The translations under genes and the position numbers were made by a program. A stretch of DNA of 64,000 nt from Siphonodentalium dalli. Its lineage: Eukaryota; Mollusca; Scaphopoda; Gadilida; Siphonodentaliidae. Positions within the stretch are counted from its first letter, which is position 1; every line of letters starts with the position of its first letter. The stretch is from the NCBI GenBank assembly GCA_032622095.1, contig CP136067.1, positions 195,574,052 to 195,638,051 of the forward strand, written 5' to 3'. Shown piece by piece: positions 22,371-32,699 of this stretch. The notes beneath the pieces were generated by a model that worked only from the letters and a program-made list of their open reading frames with translations, was not told the DNA's origin and did not search any database.

Positions 22371-22815
22371 GTAGAAAGCTCTGACGTCAAACTATACGCG
22401 CGTGCACACAACGGATCAGGCGTCTGCTTTTCTTATTGCGCGCTTTGTTCTGGTTCTCGTTCAGTGTTGCTGCTGTATTTTTTGATTTGAGCAAATAAAG
22501 AATTCAGTTTCTTTAATTTGGAATTCAAGGATTTGTTCGTTCTGTAGATGCCGCCATCGGTCATCGAGTCGCTATCCGAGGTAGGTTTACGTTTGTGAGA
22601 AACTACTCTTTTGTGTAAAACTAATTATTTTTCCCAATATTTTTCTCGGAATCAAAAAGTTCTGAATGTTTGCACGGCGTACATATAAGTTATAGCGGAG
22701 AATACTTATTGACATGCATAGTAGTTTCTCACAAACTTGCATCAGATAGCGACATGGTGGCTGAAGGTGGTAACTGAATTATGAACGGATTATTGGATGC
22801 CACAAAAAAAATACA
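22371..22815. other. Region between palindromic clusters, with inverted repeat and exon-like segment
   Basis: Inverted arms GTTTGTGAGAAACTACT (22591-22607) and their exact complement (22720-22736) extend imperfectly outward to about 22560 and 22765. Inside the left arm, TTCTGTAG precedes ATGCCGCCATCGG and a donor-like GAG/GTAGGT follows at about 22580, giving an 11-codon exon-like piece. A TGACGTCA-like motif lies at 22382-22390. No gene is established. Confidence 0.5.
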
Positions 22816-23045
22816 AAATTCCCCAACGTTATGCCAACCAATTTAGTTTGAGTTCCCAACGTTGTCCCTCCGTTGGGTCAACGTTATGCCAACCAAAGGG
22901 TTTTGTTTCCAACGTTGGGCCAACGTTATGCCAACCATGTGGTCTGGATATCAACGTTGGCCCAACGTTGGGCCAACGCTCTGTATATGTCGTCGTTGGC
23001 CCAACGTTGACCCAAATGAGCAACATTACGTTGGCCCAAGTGGTT
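22816..23045. repeat. Second CCAACGTTGG palindromic cluster
   Basis: Seven or more CCAACGTTG or CGTTGGCCCAACG cores occur within 230 bp, in a pattern distinct from but related to 21565-22370. A 150-codon frame (22797-23249) runs through it; its second half is acidic and Val-rich but is not recognised. Confidence 0.85.
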
Positions 23046-23249
23046 GTGGGTGGTGAGGAGATATGTGAGGAGGTCGAGCAAGGTAGCGTGGTCAGTGAAA
23101 GTTGTGATCAGAGTGGTGTGCGCGTCGATGTGACTGTTGTTGATGAGGACATAGTTGATGGAAGCTGGGTTGAACACGATTATTGCAAGAATTATGAGTC
23201 GAGCATGCACCAAGGTTGCCGCGGAAATACGGGGCGAGCAGATATGTAA

Positions 23250-25351
23250 GAAGACGGTGGTTGAGCGAGGTGTTGCGTTAAATATTCTAACTGCTTTGCT
23301 GGCCGAAAAAATGTAATGACATTTCTTGGTATAATTATGATGAAGTGATCTCGTTTATTCCAGATCTACAACTGATCGAGGGGTCTCATTCACATTTCGC
23401 TGTTGGGGAATGTGCGTGGGACTCCGCGATGAGTAAACTGTTTTAAAAGTTATCATTACTTCACCTCACTAATATACTTTTTTTTTATATGTGAATATAA
23501 TCACAGGTCCCCAGAACACAAATTGTGGTAAATATTTGTTCTGGGGACCTGTGAATATAATGAAGGTGGAATTCATGCTTGTAATGATGAGTTCGTGCAA
23601 CGTGCATCGGGATAGCTTATCTAACACCAGGAACATGTACTTATATTTATGAAACACGGACATGCACTTGTTTTAATTTATCTCAACCGAGCACAAAGCT
23701 AAACGAGACAGGTATATACGAAAGGGATTAAAATATCAATGTGTGCTAATTTACATGTATCCGGATAATCCCATAGCATATCCCTGTCGTACGTACGCTA
23801 CTCGAATCTATCACAATAGTTTAACCTACACACAACATTCTTTATCCTTACATATTGTCCAGTACGCGGGCAGCTCTTCACCACATAGTTGTATTATATT
23901 TAAACACAAACGAATGTTAGTGTACGTTCATATTATGTCATTTGATAAAGCAAGGGATAGAGTGTTCACCCGACTATAACCAATGTCTATCGTGTAACGA
24001 CAATTTATTTACTATAGCACAAGACACGATGGTATTCAGTTAACAATATTCATTATACCATATGTGTACTAAATGTGTAAAAAAAAACAGTGGGGCATTT
24101 ATTATGAAAAGAAATTCCACAAATTGAACCTCGTTTTATATAATAGCCTGTATATATGCTATGCGCCTTTATTTGTCAATCGTGTAATCTTTACTGTAAC
24201 GCACATCATATATTGATATAGAAATACGCGTCAGAAAACATCATTAAGTATTTGGGACATGAATTCTCGCGAGAATCGCCATAATATTGAATTTGCACTG
24301 ATGCCAGCACATGATTATGATACCTATATGTATACAAATGACATTTCGCATATGACTGTGTCAGTTGTGTAACGTTGTGGTCCTTACTGTAACAAAGCCT
24401 ATTCCTACATCGTATACCAAACGTCAGATATCCTGATTGTGTAGTTTGTCGCTGTATTTTCTTTATGAATAACAGGTTTTATCATCTTGTTAGCATATTT
24501 CGTAACTCTGGACTTCGAATTGGCTTTTATACAGAAATTTATCAGATATTGTCCACCCCGTAGCAAATATGTGTCTTTCGTGTTGCGCTGAAGTCCGTCG
24601 TGTAACACATATTATTTTGTCATCTATAAATGAAACGTTATATATTTCAATTCCAGTTTTGTTCAATATTTGATGGACAAGGAGTGTCCAATTCAATATT
24701 ATGTTAGAAAGTGTGTGACATTTGATTATCTTGATTTAATAAAGTTAACTGTTGTGTTGAAATTAAATTTTTCTGAGAAAAATGAGTTCCATTGTGGCCC
24801 CCATCGAAAACCAGCTATACAAAGGGTAAATGTTTTCTCGATCTATGCATTACCGGTCAATACTCAATTCGGATCAAAACGTACTCCAATATCTCTATTC
24901 TGAAAAATGATATACCAGATGACAATACTGTTACAGAAGAGACATAATTTCCAGACATCCACCATTCATAGCATCATAAAATATCATTGCTGGATGTTTA
25001 AGCTCGTACATCAGTCGTTTCTTCCAGTACAATAGCTATATATCTCGAAATGACAACAACTTTCCCCATTATCGGAACTAAAAAAATGCCATGTGGCATA
25101 TCTGTAATTTTGACCAAAATTGATATTGACTCATATACCGAAGAACGGTGATATACACTAAATGCCAATCATGGTGGATTGGTCATTAAATTGGAAATTC
25201 AATTTTAAGCACAGGGAGACTTGACATTTCAAATTTAGTGAAGCATATTTATATCACGATAACTGGAGTACAAAACAGATTTGTGTTGTGTCAAACATTT
25301 CATTCTCTGAAATCAAGGTTGTTTTTAATTTTTTAATATTTTTCATTGTAG
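23250..25351. other. Unique AT-rich DNA with one strong hairpin
   Basis: No gene is recognised. The stretch contains the 18-bp perfect stem at 23501-23554 and the right member (25106-25136) of a 31-bp inverted pair. It ends in a polypyrimidine tract and ATTGTAG that serves as acceptor for the KDZ-like exon at 25352. Confidence 0.55.
23501..23554. repeat. Perfect 18-bp hairpin with flanking direct repeat
   Basis: TCACAGGTCCCCAGAACA (23501-23518) is followed after an 18-base loop by its exact reverse complement (23537-23554). GTGAATATAAT occurs immediately before the left arm and overlaps the end of the right arm as a direct repeat. No T-run follows, and it is not in a bacterial context, so it is not called a terminator. 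Confidence 0.9.
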
Positions 25352-25576
25352 ATAATGTAAATTTGCTGCCTGCTCTGCTCACCAGAAAAGCAACATTCAA
25401 TGTTTTCATCAATGGCGAGTTGGAGAATGAAATAAGAGAGAGGGGAAAAACACATGATGTGACATTGACAAATAACTATACTCGAGAAGAGTTGATGAGA
25501 GATGTTGATAAGTGGAGGCGCCAAGAGTTATATGAACATAAGGCTAAAGACTGCGGCCCACTGTGTCAAAGTAGAG
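25352..25576 (+). CDS. KDZ-like gene, exon encoding first part of Cys cluster
   Basis: The acceptor is TTTCATTGTAG and the donor AGAG/GTATAG. The 225-bp exon encodes N-V-N-L-L-P-A-L-L-T-R, then a charged helical stretch (E-L-M-R-D-V-D-K-W-R-R-Q-E-L) and D-C-G-P-L-C at the end. It splices in frame to the next exon through a Gly codon formed across the junction. The open frame continues past the donor but loses similarity. Confidence 0.72.
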
Positions 25577-26059
25577 GTATAGAATTAAGATTTAAACAAA
25601 AAAACATAATGTATCTCTTCAATTTTGTTTACCTTCTTTGTACCTAATGGCCAATAGGAAATTGCCAGTGTCCATATTTCCTGTCGAACAATTGACAGCT
25701 TCAAACTTCCAATCATGCTGATATTCTACACAGATGGTTAGTCAAGTAATAACGAATATTTAGTGTTTAAATATTTTAGCTATTAATAACCATATCGATA
25801 ATGTGTCTCTACTGCCCTCTACTTACTTTTATTTACATGTTCTTTTCAAATGGTCATCAATGTGTGGTGATTATTATATAGTGAGTATGAATCTGTCTGA
25901 ATAGTTAATATCAAATGAGTTTGAACAGAACCTCTTCATAACGTTGGAACAATACTGATGAGCCTCTCATTGGAACTGATTTAAGATTAAGAGCAAAGTG
26001 AAACCCTATCATCAATTTTCTAGTTCAACCAACTTCAATGTCTCACTTCTTCATTCCAG

Positions 26060-26287
26060 GGTGCAAGCATCTACGAGTTATAGACGCATGTTGGAAGGTA
26101 TGCATGCCGCATTGCATGTTTGCTGTGGAAACTGTTATTGAAGGTTATCCACTAATAAACTTTCCAAATGTTTGTACACAACCACCTGCTGGAAATTCTG
26201 TGTTCTGTTGTGATCACATGAAACTGCTAACAGACAATAACATACCTACCAGTAAAGAAGAATTCCTAAAATTCATCAAATGCTCAG
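26060..26287 (+). CDS. KDZ-like gene, second Cys/His cluster exon
   Basis: The acceptor is CTTCATTCCAG and the donor CTCAG/GTAAGG. It encodes C-K-H-L-R-V-I-D-A-C-W-K, P-H-C-M-F, G-Y-P-L-I-N, V-C-T-Q-P-P and F-C-C-D-H. The pattern of VID, Lys, Cys, Gly-Pro, Cys, Pro and F-C-x-x-H is what I recall from the cysteine-cluster region that accompanies KDZ domains; it would bind metal. Confidence 0.75.
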
Positions 26288-26829
26288 GTAAGGCTAGTGT
26301 GTGATTTCATTTATAATGTCAAGGGGAACAGACATAAATCAAATGAAAATAGGGAGTATGTCATTCTAGAACTATTGATGTGATGAGCATCCTAGGACCC
26401 TCTCCCAAGTCATCTTTGCAGGCCTATTCATCATTACAAGCTTTATTTTCTAAATACGATGACGAAATAAGCATAATTTGAAGCACACATACTGTCCATT
26501 TATATATTCATCATAAGTTTCACTAAATTGGGTCAGATAGAGGAGGCACTGATCATGTCTACTCTCAATAACTGAAAGCAATGATATTTTCATTTCTTGT
26601 TTACCGTTGAATATACAACTGGAATGTGTTAATTCATAAGTATTGTCAGGAATTGGTAGGATGCACTGCCATGGTGTTCAGTCTATTCCAGTACAAATGT
26701 TGTCTGTAAGATTCAAAGCTTTTGGAGATCAAGTATGGGATCTCACTCCACACAGCTGGTGTTGTATTTATTATGCCCCCGACCCCACGAACATTTCACA
26801 ACACAGCACAAGTATCATTAGTCCAATTT

Positions 26830-27290
26830 GGATGACCTTTGGTATGGGTAGACCAGCATCTTCACATAGTGCAGGTTTTGTCCGCACTTTTTTTTCCCAG
26901 AGTAATGGCCCTTTGCTGAACTTAGTGTAAAATGCATCAATGCGTCCATTACAAACATTATGATGTGGAGTTCTTTATTATAGGATTTCGTTGTCCTTTG
27001 GCATGGTGATAGCACATGTTGGGGGAAATGATATCCAAATACTACGGGTTTCGTCTATTAATTTTTAACAGAGTTACGGCCCTTGTTTAACTTGGAAATT
27101 TGTGAATTTTGTGTCCGAAAGAACATTTCAGCTTGTAACTCGGGTGTAAATTATCGGATTTCGTTGTCCTTTTGTATGGTGATAGCACATGTTGGTGGAA
27201 AGGATACCCACATACTACGATTCCGTCAATTAATTTTTACCAGAGTTACGGCCCTTGGTTGACTTAGAAATTTGGGAATTGAGGATTCAG
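26830..27290. repeat. Three diverged tandem copies of an intronic repeat with 'agagttacggccctt'
   Basis: Copies at about 26830-26960, 26970-27100 and 27130-27280 share 'ggatttcgttgtccttt', 'tggtgatagcacatgttgg', 'ttaatttttaaCagagttacggccctt' and a following 'gactta/aactt'. The first is the most decayed. They lie in the intron between KDZ-like exons 2 and 3. The motif is a familiar dispersed repeat in molluscs (established only from my memory). Confidence 0.8.
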
Positions 27291-27471
27291 GGTTATATTG
27301 TGGAGACCTTTGCCAGAGTTATGACCCAGTGTTAAACTGAGAGAAATGTCCCACTATTACTTAATTTTCTCTCTAAATATAGCCAATATTGAGCGTACAT
27401 TCGGGGACATTGGCCCACACTTGGCATTGCCCTTGTTATTATTATTTATTGATATATTTGTTTTATTGTAG

Positions 27472-27593
27472 ACAACGCAACAAGTTCAAAAGAAACAGAA
27501 AATGTTGAAAGGGAAATGCTGACCCTTTCTAGAACTCTAGCACAAAGCTCTTCAGGACATAACTTGGGACAGAGTGCAGTTTTTTTTACCAAG
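27472..27593 (+). CDS. KDZ-like gene, short linker exon
   Basis: The acceptor is TTTTATTGTAG and the donor CAAG/GTAATG. It splices in frame from the previous exon and encodes a polar Ser/Glu/Thr-rich linker (N-A-T-S-S-K-E-T-E-N-V-E-R). The run of eight T at 27580-27587 is followed by a donor in a phase that does not match the next exon; one extra T would restore it. Confidence 0.55.
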
Positions 27594-28160
27594 GTAATGT
27601 TTATTTTCAAACATAATTAAACAAATTACTATACATGTACTTATTATGTCCTGAAATGAAGATAGAAATTATTTTTGAGAGTATTTTTGTTTAGCCAATA
27701 TTGTCAACAAGATTCTCTCCCTAACTTGTTTATTATTTCGGTTTATTTAGGCATGAAACAGTTCGAATTTCTATTTTTTGAGAGAATGTATTATTTCGAT
27801 TTAGCTTCATATAGTAGCATATAAAGTTGATATGGTAACCTTACAAGAGCCTCCATGTCTAATCCCTATTTCCACTATTATTTTCTTTGTACGTATGCTA
27901 TATGACATTTGTTATTTAATAATGTATTTGGATTAGAAACAAAAATATGTTTACATCAATAACATGACAAGAGGTATCAGTCTAGAACATGATATAATGG
28001 TTTTGTGAATACTGAATTCTGAATTGATAAGCTCTTTCTCTGTTTTATATTACATGTACTTATCATTACCATGTATAAGTGGAAAACTGCAACAAATAAC
28101 TCATGACCTTACACCTTTGATTGATATTATTTTGTATATCATAATTCTTCGTTTTCATAG

Positions 28161-28332
28161 GTACAGAGTTGTATCTGCGAGAGGAGACTGCATCGTTATG
28201 GACATCCAATAATGGAGATCTACTGTGCACAAAAAACATAGGTCAGAAGGCTCGACTGCGACAGAGATCAAGAGGTCATTTCATCAATGTCACTGGTGGT
28301 GGACATATCTTGAACTTTGAGCCAATCTTCAA
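28161..28332 (+). CDS. KDZ-like gene, exon before the catalytic region
   Basis: The acceptor is TTTTCATAG and the donor TTCAA/GTAAGT. In the frame that joins the next exon it is open throughout and reads T-E-L-Y-L-R-E-E-T-A-S-L-W, then R-G-H-F-I-N-V-T-G-G-G-H and E-P-I-F-K. The other two frames contain stops. The start phase disagrees with the preceding exon by one base. Confidence 0.65.
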
Positions 28333-28685
28333 GTAAGTTCCTGTTGGAAATTATAATAGGTCTGGATACTTGCCCTACTAGATATAATGATCACATTGCC
28401 TCTACTCACCCTGATAAGATTTGTTCATTCATGTCATAGTCACATGTGTTCTTAACCTTAGCTTACCGTAGGATTACGATCAATGTACTATTGTAGCTAT
28501 TCCCATCTGCCGTTGAAAACAGTGAACTATTTGTGTAACATAAATCTATCAGCCAAGGGATAAATAGTTATCTTATGTGGAATCAAGTCCCAAACATTTT
28601 ACATCCTGATATATCCAACACAACTCAATATTTAATAATGAAAAAGCACTAACTTGCTCCTATAATGTGATATCTTTTTTTTCAG

Positions 28686-29177
28686 AAGCGAGAGCCCATG
28701 CCAGGTCTTCATGTTGGTCATACGAGCTTGTATTTAGAGTTTAAGGACCTGCCGCTGAATGACCAACATAATGCTCTGGAACAACTGATCATTTCATATG
28801 ACAACATGTGCCATCTTGATTCTCTGAAAGCAGCTAATCAGGAATTACCACTGCCAGTTCCATTTAATACTATGTGGATGAAAATCAGAAAGATTATCGA
28901 TAGACTTCATATAAGGAACCACACCAGAGACCAATGCAAAGATTTATACAACCCTGACACTTTACTGCCACATGGTTATAACACGATGGCTGCAGAGCAG
29001 ACATTTGCGTGGTTTTCTAGATTTAAAAAAATAGTAAACTCAATGACGCAGACCCATCACTTGTTCTTTTTTCATCGGATGATAAGAAGAAGAAACGTCT
29101 ACACTGCAAGGTGCAATCGACAAGGAAAAGTTCCCTTTTGTCCTGGTATCAACCCCCAGCTTGAAATAAAGAAGTAA
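28686..29177 (+). CDS. KDZ-like gene, last exon with catalytic-region motifs and stop
   Basis: The acceptor is a long T-rich tract ending TTTCAG. The spliced frame starts S-E-S-P-C-Q-V-F-M and meets TAG at 28735-28737. From about 28700 the neighbouring frame carries L-E-F-K-D-L-P-L, Y-D-N-M-C-H-L-D (about 28797), I-D-R-L-H-I-R-N-H, Y-N-P and E-Q-T-F-A-W-F-S-R-F-K-K (about 28995) to a TAA at 29175-29177. A one-base loss between about 28711 and 28737 explains the change of frame. The Asp, Cys and Glu residues expected for the family are present. Confidence 0.75.
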   Translation, partial: KREPMPGLHVGHTSLYLEFKDLPLNDQHNALEQLIISYDNMCHLDSLKAANQELPLPVPFNTMWMKIRKIIDRLHIRNHTRDQCKDLYNPDTLLPHGYNTMAAEQTFAWFSRFKKIVNSMTQTHHLFFFHRMIRRRNVYTARCNRQGKVPFCPGINPQLEIKK

Positions 29178-30356
29178 AACTCTGTGCAGCATGCACACAC
29201 ATGTATTATTGGAAGTGTATGTTAATTCAGACTGGAATCAGTTTCAAAAGTGCATTGTGTTCTTGATGTAAACAAGTCAATTGTGTTCTTATTTTAATAG
29301 TAATGCTTCTAGTTACTCAGGTACTCAATCCAATCAGACAGTCCCCATATCATCAAGATACAACAACAACAACAACATTACTTAAAAATACGCTTTAGTT
29401 ATCCAACTTCATCCACAATTTTGTCCGAGTCGGTCCATCTGACAATATTTTTCTGGGCCACAAATAATTGCACATCTCGAGAAATAACAAACTTCAAAAA
29501 TTGATATCTGATCACTCTGAGCTTTGATGGGTGGGTTCCTCGACTCAAATCAAAAATATTTGTTTACCCCCAAAGCCAAAGAAATGGTAATTTGGGAGCG
29601 TTAATTTGAATAATGCATCTTTAATACAGTAGTTCTGAATTACCTGTAGACTGTTTTACTGCTTCAAAATATATGATATTTAGTGCTTCAATCACCTGCT
29701 TCAATACAATTAATCACAAATAATTTGTCGATATCTTATCAGGTGTTATGCATTTATGTGGAAAGCCATTCACTTAGATTTTGGTTAAATAATTAAACAA
29801 TCAAACTTAAAGGGTGACTGTTCACTAGATCCAGCCATTTATGGAGTCATTTACAATTATACTCAATAGAAAATATGCAACAAATGAATGAATTTGAGCC
29901 AGCGATTATAATTATAATGAAAATGAGTTTGATTTAAACAATATTTATTAGCCCCAATATTACATTTATGATGAACAACATTTAGATGATGGAAACATGA
30001 GTAGAATAGAAAAGGGGAAGAGGATTTAGCAGCAAGCAGATATGTGCTTTTGTTGAGCTATCTCCTCAGACAAGTAGAAAAATTGTAGAAATCAAGGAAG
30101 ATCGAGCGAATGGCAAGTGGTCGAGTTAGAGAAACAATAGGTTTAAGAAGTGATGGTATATTAATATTATGATGTACAGACGAGTTTACAATAAGTGTTG
30201 AAATGATAAATAAGCTTATGTGGATAATAATGAGAGGGGTGTATTCACAAGGAATACGAGAGAGAGATAGGTGAAGCGATGGAAATAAAGAGCTTGTATG
30301 TGAAAGAAAAGTCGGTACCACTGTTATGAACATTTTTAGACTAACTTGTGGAAAGA
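29178..30356. other. AT-rich DNA downstream of the KDZ-like gene
   Basis: No gene is recognised. A canonical AATAAA is within 10 bp of the KDZ-like stop (GAAATAAAGAAGTAA, about 29163-29177) and could act as polyadenylation signal. Otherwise only low-complexity AT-rich and purine-rich sequence is seen, with a short (CAA)n near 29370. Confidence 0.5.
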
Positions 30357-30455
30357 ATTATTTTGAAAATGAATTGTTTTGAAAATGAATTGTTTTGAAA
30401 ATAAATGTGGAAACTAAATATGGAAACTAAACATGAAAACTAAATATGAAAACTC
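30357..30455. repeat. Short tandem repeats at the 3' end of a LINE
   Basis: Two adjoining short tandem blocks are present: TTTTGAAAATGAATTG (about 2.5 copies) and AATATGGAAACTAAAC-like units (about 4 copies). They lie immediately 3' of the minus-strand LINE ORF and are probably its microsatellite-type tail. Confidence 0.8.
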
Positions 30456-30470
30456 CATGGGTTATCGTTG

Positions 30471-31640
30471 CTATGCCGTTGAATTGTTAGTGTATTGTTT
30501 GAAACGTCCGCTTTTTTGAATGAAGTATTGCGTAGCTCGGAATATTTCATTATTTATTTCAGATGATAGCAATGGTATGCCTTTGAGTAAGATCTTGGTA
30601 GTTAAGAAAGTCGGGTCAATATTTGAGAATGAGTCAGACCTGAGTTGAGTATATCTTTGACAGAATAATAGAAAGTGTTCAGCGCTTTATACATCCCCGC
30701 ATACACATTTGTCACAATCGCGTAAATGGTTTTCACGAAGGTCACGATTTAGATTACTACACTTGAGTCTTAAACGGGCATGCAATATTTGGGTTTCGCG
30801 ATTTAAACAATAATCAAAATGTTGGACTTTCAATGAATTTCTCCGTTTTTCTATATCTAGTCGTGACTTGAATATCTCTAAAGACTTTGCGCTTTTAGTT
30901 TCGGGTGTTAACACATTCCACAGGCGAGTAGCAGATGGAAGGAAGGTGTTCATATATGCCGAGTTGTCAGCTTGCGGAGGTCTTAAGTCTTTTCTCCTAA
31001 AATTATATCTCTGGGAACCCGGGGTATCGGTGTTGATCATGTTGTATAAATAGGATGGTGATGATCTAACAAACATTTTATAAAACTGATGTAGTTTAAA
31101 TTTTTTTCTCCTTTCTGCTAATGTTTCCCACCCAAGTTCAGATAGAAGGTCGCTATTGTTAGTGCTACGCGTGGCTCCTGAAACGATCCTTGCTGCTTCA
31201 AATTGAATTTTTTCAAGTCGTGTGCTCAATTCACATGTACAATTGTCCCATACTGGTGCAGCATATTCTATGATTGGACGAATGTAAGAGAAATATATTT
31301 TTTGAAGGGTTTTTCTATTCAGCGAAAATCTATGCATTCGCATTATATTAATTTTCTTCCAAGCTCTATCAGTAATATCATCTATGTGGTCACCCCATTT
31401 CGCTTGATTGTCAAAAGTTAATCCTAAGTGTTTATGCGAGCTAACTTCTGTGATAATAGAATTGGACATCTGAAGTGGTGGGTGGGCTATGGGTGTTCGC
31501 TTTCTGGAGATGAGAAGAGATTCAGTTTTATGAGGATTAAAAGTAACAAGCCACTGATGTGCTCGAGCCATAAACTCATTTTTTATTATAAATACCATGT
31601 TGTTTACATCATTCATAGTGCACATGACTATTTTATAAAT
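30471..31640 (-). mobile_element. 5'-truncated non-LTR retrotransposon, thumb and C-terminal region
   Basis: Minus-strand coding sequence from about 31625 encodes the region after the polymerase A-D-D box: W-L-V-T-F-N-P-H-K-T-E-S, H-L-G-L-T-F-D-N, I-R-P-I-I-E-Y-A-A-P-V-W-D-N-C-T, E-A-A-R-I-V-S-G-A-T, and ends with the Cys/His motif C-V-C-G-D-V then S-A-E-H-F-L-L-F-C. A TAA at 30687-30689 interrupts this motif (one base from the Glu codon expected). Reading on, the frame stays open to TAG at 30471-30473. The protein is clearly related to the LINE at 16730-19311 but from a different copy or subfamily. 5' truncation is typical of target-primed integration. Confidence 0.9.
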
Positions 31641-31814
31641 TCATCCCTGGCTTAGAGTTAAGAAATATGAAGTGTTTTGTTATGTATCGCTACCATTTTG
31701 TTGTTATTGCTGTTCCGTGTATATAATTTCGTTCATTCGTTCATTGAAATAAATCTGATTTTAACACACACCCATAGTAATAGTCAATACCACACACCCA
31801 TAGTAACAGTCAAA

Positions 31815-31955
31815 GGTGGGGAAAAGTCCGGTGGGGAAATGTCCGTTTGATATTGAGTAAGTGGGGAAATGTCCGGTGGGTAAATGTCCGGGTGGGTAAA
31901 TGTCCGCTTTGCCATGTCAAGGGTGGGTGGGGAAATGTCCGATGGGGAAATGTCC
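31815..31955. repeat. Short 'GGTGGGGAAATGTCC' minisatellite
   Basis: Seven to eight imperfect units of 13 to 17 bp with the core GGGGAAATGTCCG or GGGTAAATGTCCG. It follows a short direct repeat 'acacacccatagtaa(t/c)agtcaa' at 31770-31813. The repeat translates in several frames without meaning. Confidence 0.9.
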
Positions 31956-32699
31956 GGGATTCGTCCATGATTACAACATTGAATTGTCATACAATGTGTC
32001 CTTTTTCATCTATTTTCATTTTTTCTGTCTGGACCCAATAATATAGGCTGTGCCTGAGTTTTGGGTACAATTCATTCAAGTGTTTAATGATTAAAAAAAA
32101 AAAAATTTTAAACAGGGTCTTATTCATAATTATACCATTTACTCCTCCAAATAAATGTTATGATCCAGCTAATTCACCAAAATATTCTAAATTGGCTGAA
32201 TTTTAAAAACTTTTTTGAATGTGCCAAACATCAAAATTCATTGGCGATCAACTGCAAGTTATGTGGCCTAATCTTATAGATAAATATTTGCACAACAATA
32301 TTTATAAATAACAGTCTGAAACTATATTTCAGTAGCTAACCTTAATGTGATGTTTGTTGTATTCTGTTGTATATTATTGTTTGTATTCACTGTTTTGTGT
32401 TATTTCTATATATTTTTTATTTTTATTTCTACAATAAAATATGAAATAATAACATGTGTTCAATAATTGTTGAAGCCCTGCATATGATGATAATCATTGA
32501 GGTCAAAGAGACAAGGGCTTACGTTTGTCACAACATATCAGTGACAAGGGCTTATACTTGTAACAACTCTGACTGTGGCACATTCTTTTAATTGAGTGTT
32601 GTAAAAACTGAAATGGATTATATTGGGCTTCATATGCAGAGGATTATTCACACATTAAGTTAACTGTGAAAAATAGGAGGGTCAAGTATATTCTCAATG
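31956..32699. other. AT-rich unique DNA
   Basis: Nothing coding is recognised. Two T-rich segments ending in AATAAAAT-type strings (about 32430) could be old polyadenylated insertions. Confidence 0.45.

Larger units (their letters stand above)
25352..29177 (+). pseudogene. KDZ-type transposase-like gene with cysteine cluster, five exons, two frame breaks
   Basis: Five exons with GT/AG borders (25352-25576, 26060-26287, 27472-27593, 28161-28332, 28686-29177) join into a protein with the order expected of KDZ-family proteins: a Cys/His cluster (C-G-P-L-C, then R-V-I-D-A-C-W-K, P-H-C, F-C-C-D-H), a G-G-G-H region leading to S-E-S-P-C-Q-V-F, then Y-D-N-M-C-H-L-D, H-I-R-N-H, Y-N-P and E-Q-T-F-A-W-F-S-R-F-K-K near the C terminus. 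KDZ proteins are transposases of eukaryotic DNA transposons; some are thought to be domesticated. Three junctions are in phase. Two are not: exon 3 ends in the wrong phase after an eight-T run (27580-27587), and exon 5 changes frame between about 28711 and 28737. Both could be decay or homopolymer/indel sequencing errors. No N-terminal exon is secure. Family assignment rests on remembered motifs. Confidence 0.75.

Noticed and set aside
22797-23249. A 150-codon plus-strand frame with acidic second half
   Set aside because: The first half is repeat-derived. The second half is not recognised and has no splice or start support beyond an ATG before an A-run.
23501-23554. A transcription terminator
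   Set aside because: Although the hairpin is strong, there is no T-run after it and intrinsic terminators of this type are bacterial. The context is eukaryotic.
30058-30333. A 91-codon minus-strand frame
   Set aside because: It is a low-complexity Ser/Ile/Leu-rich translation of a purine-rich strand without homology I recognise.
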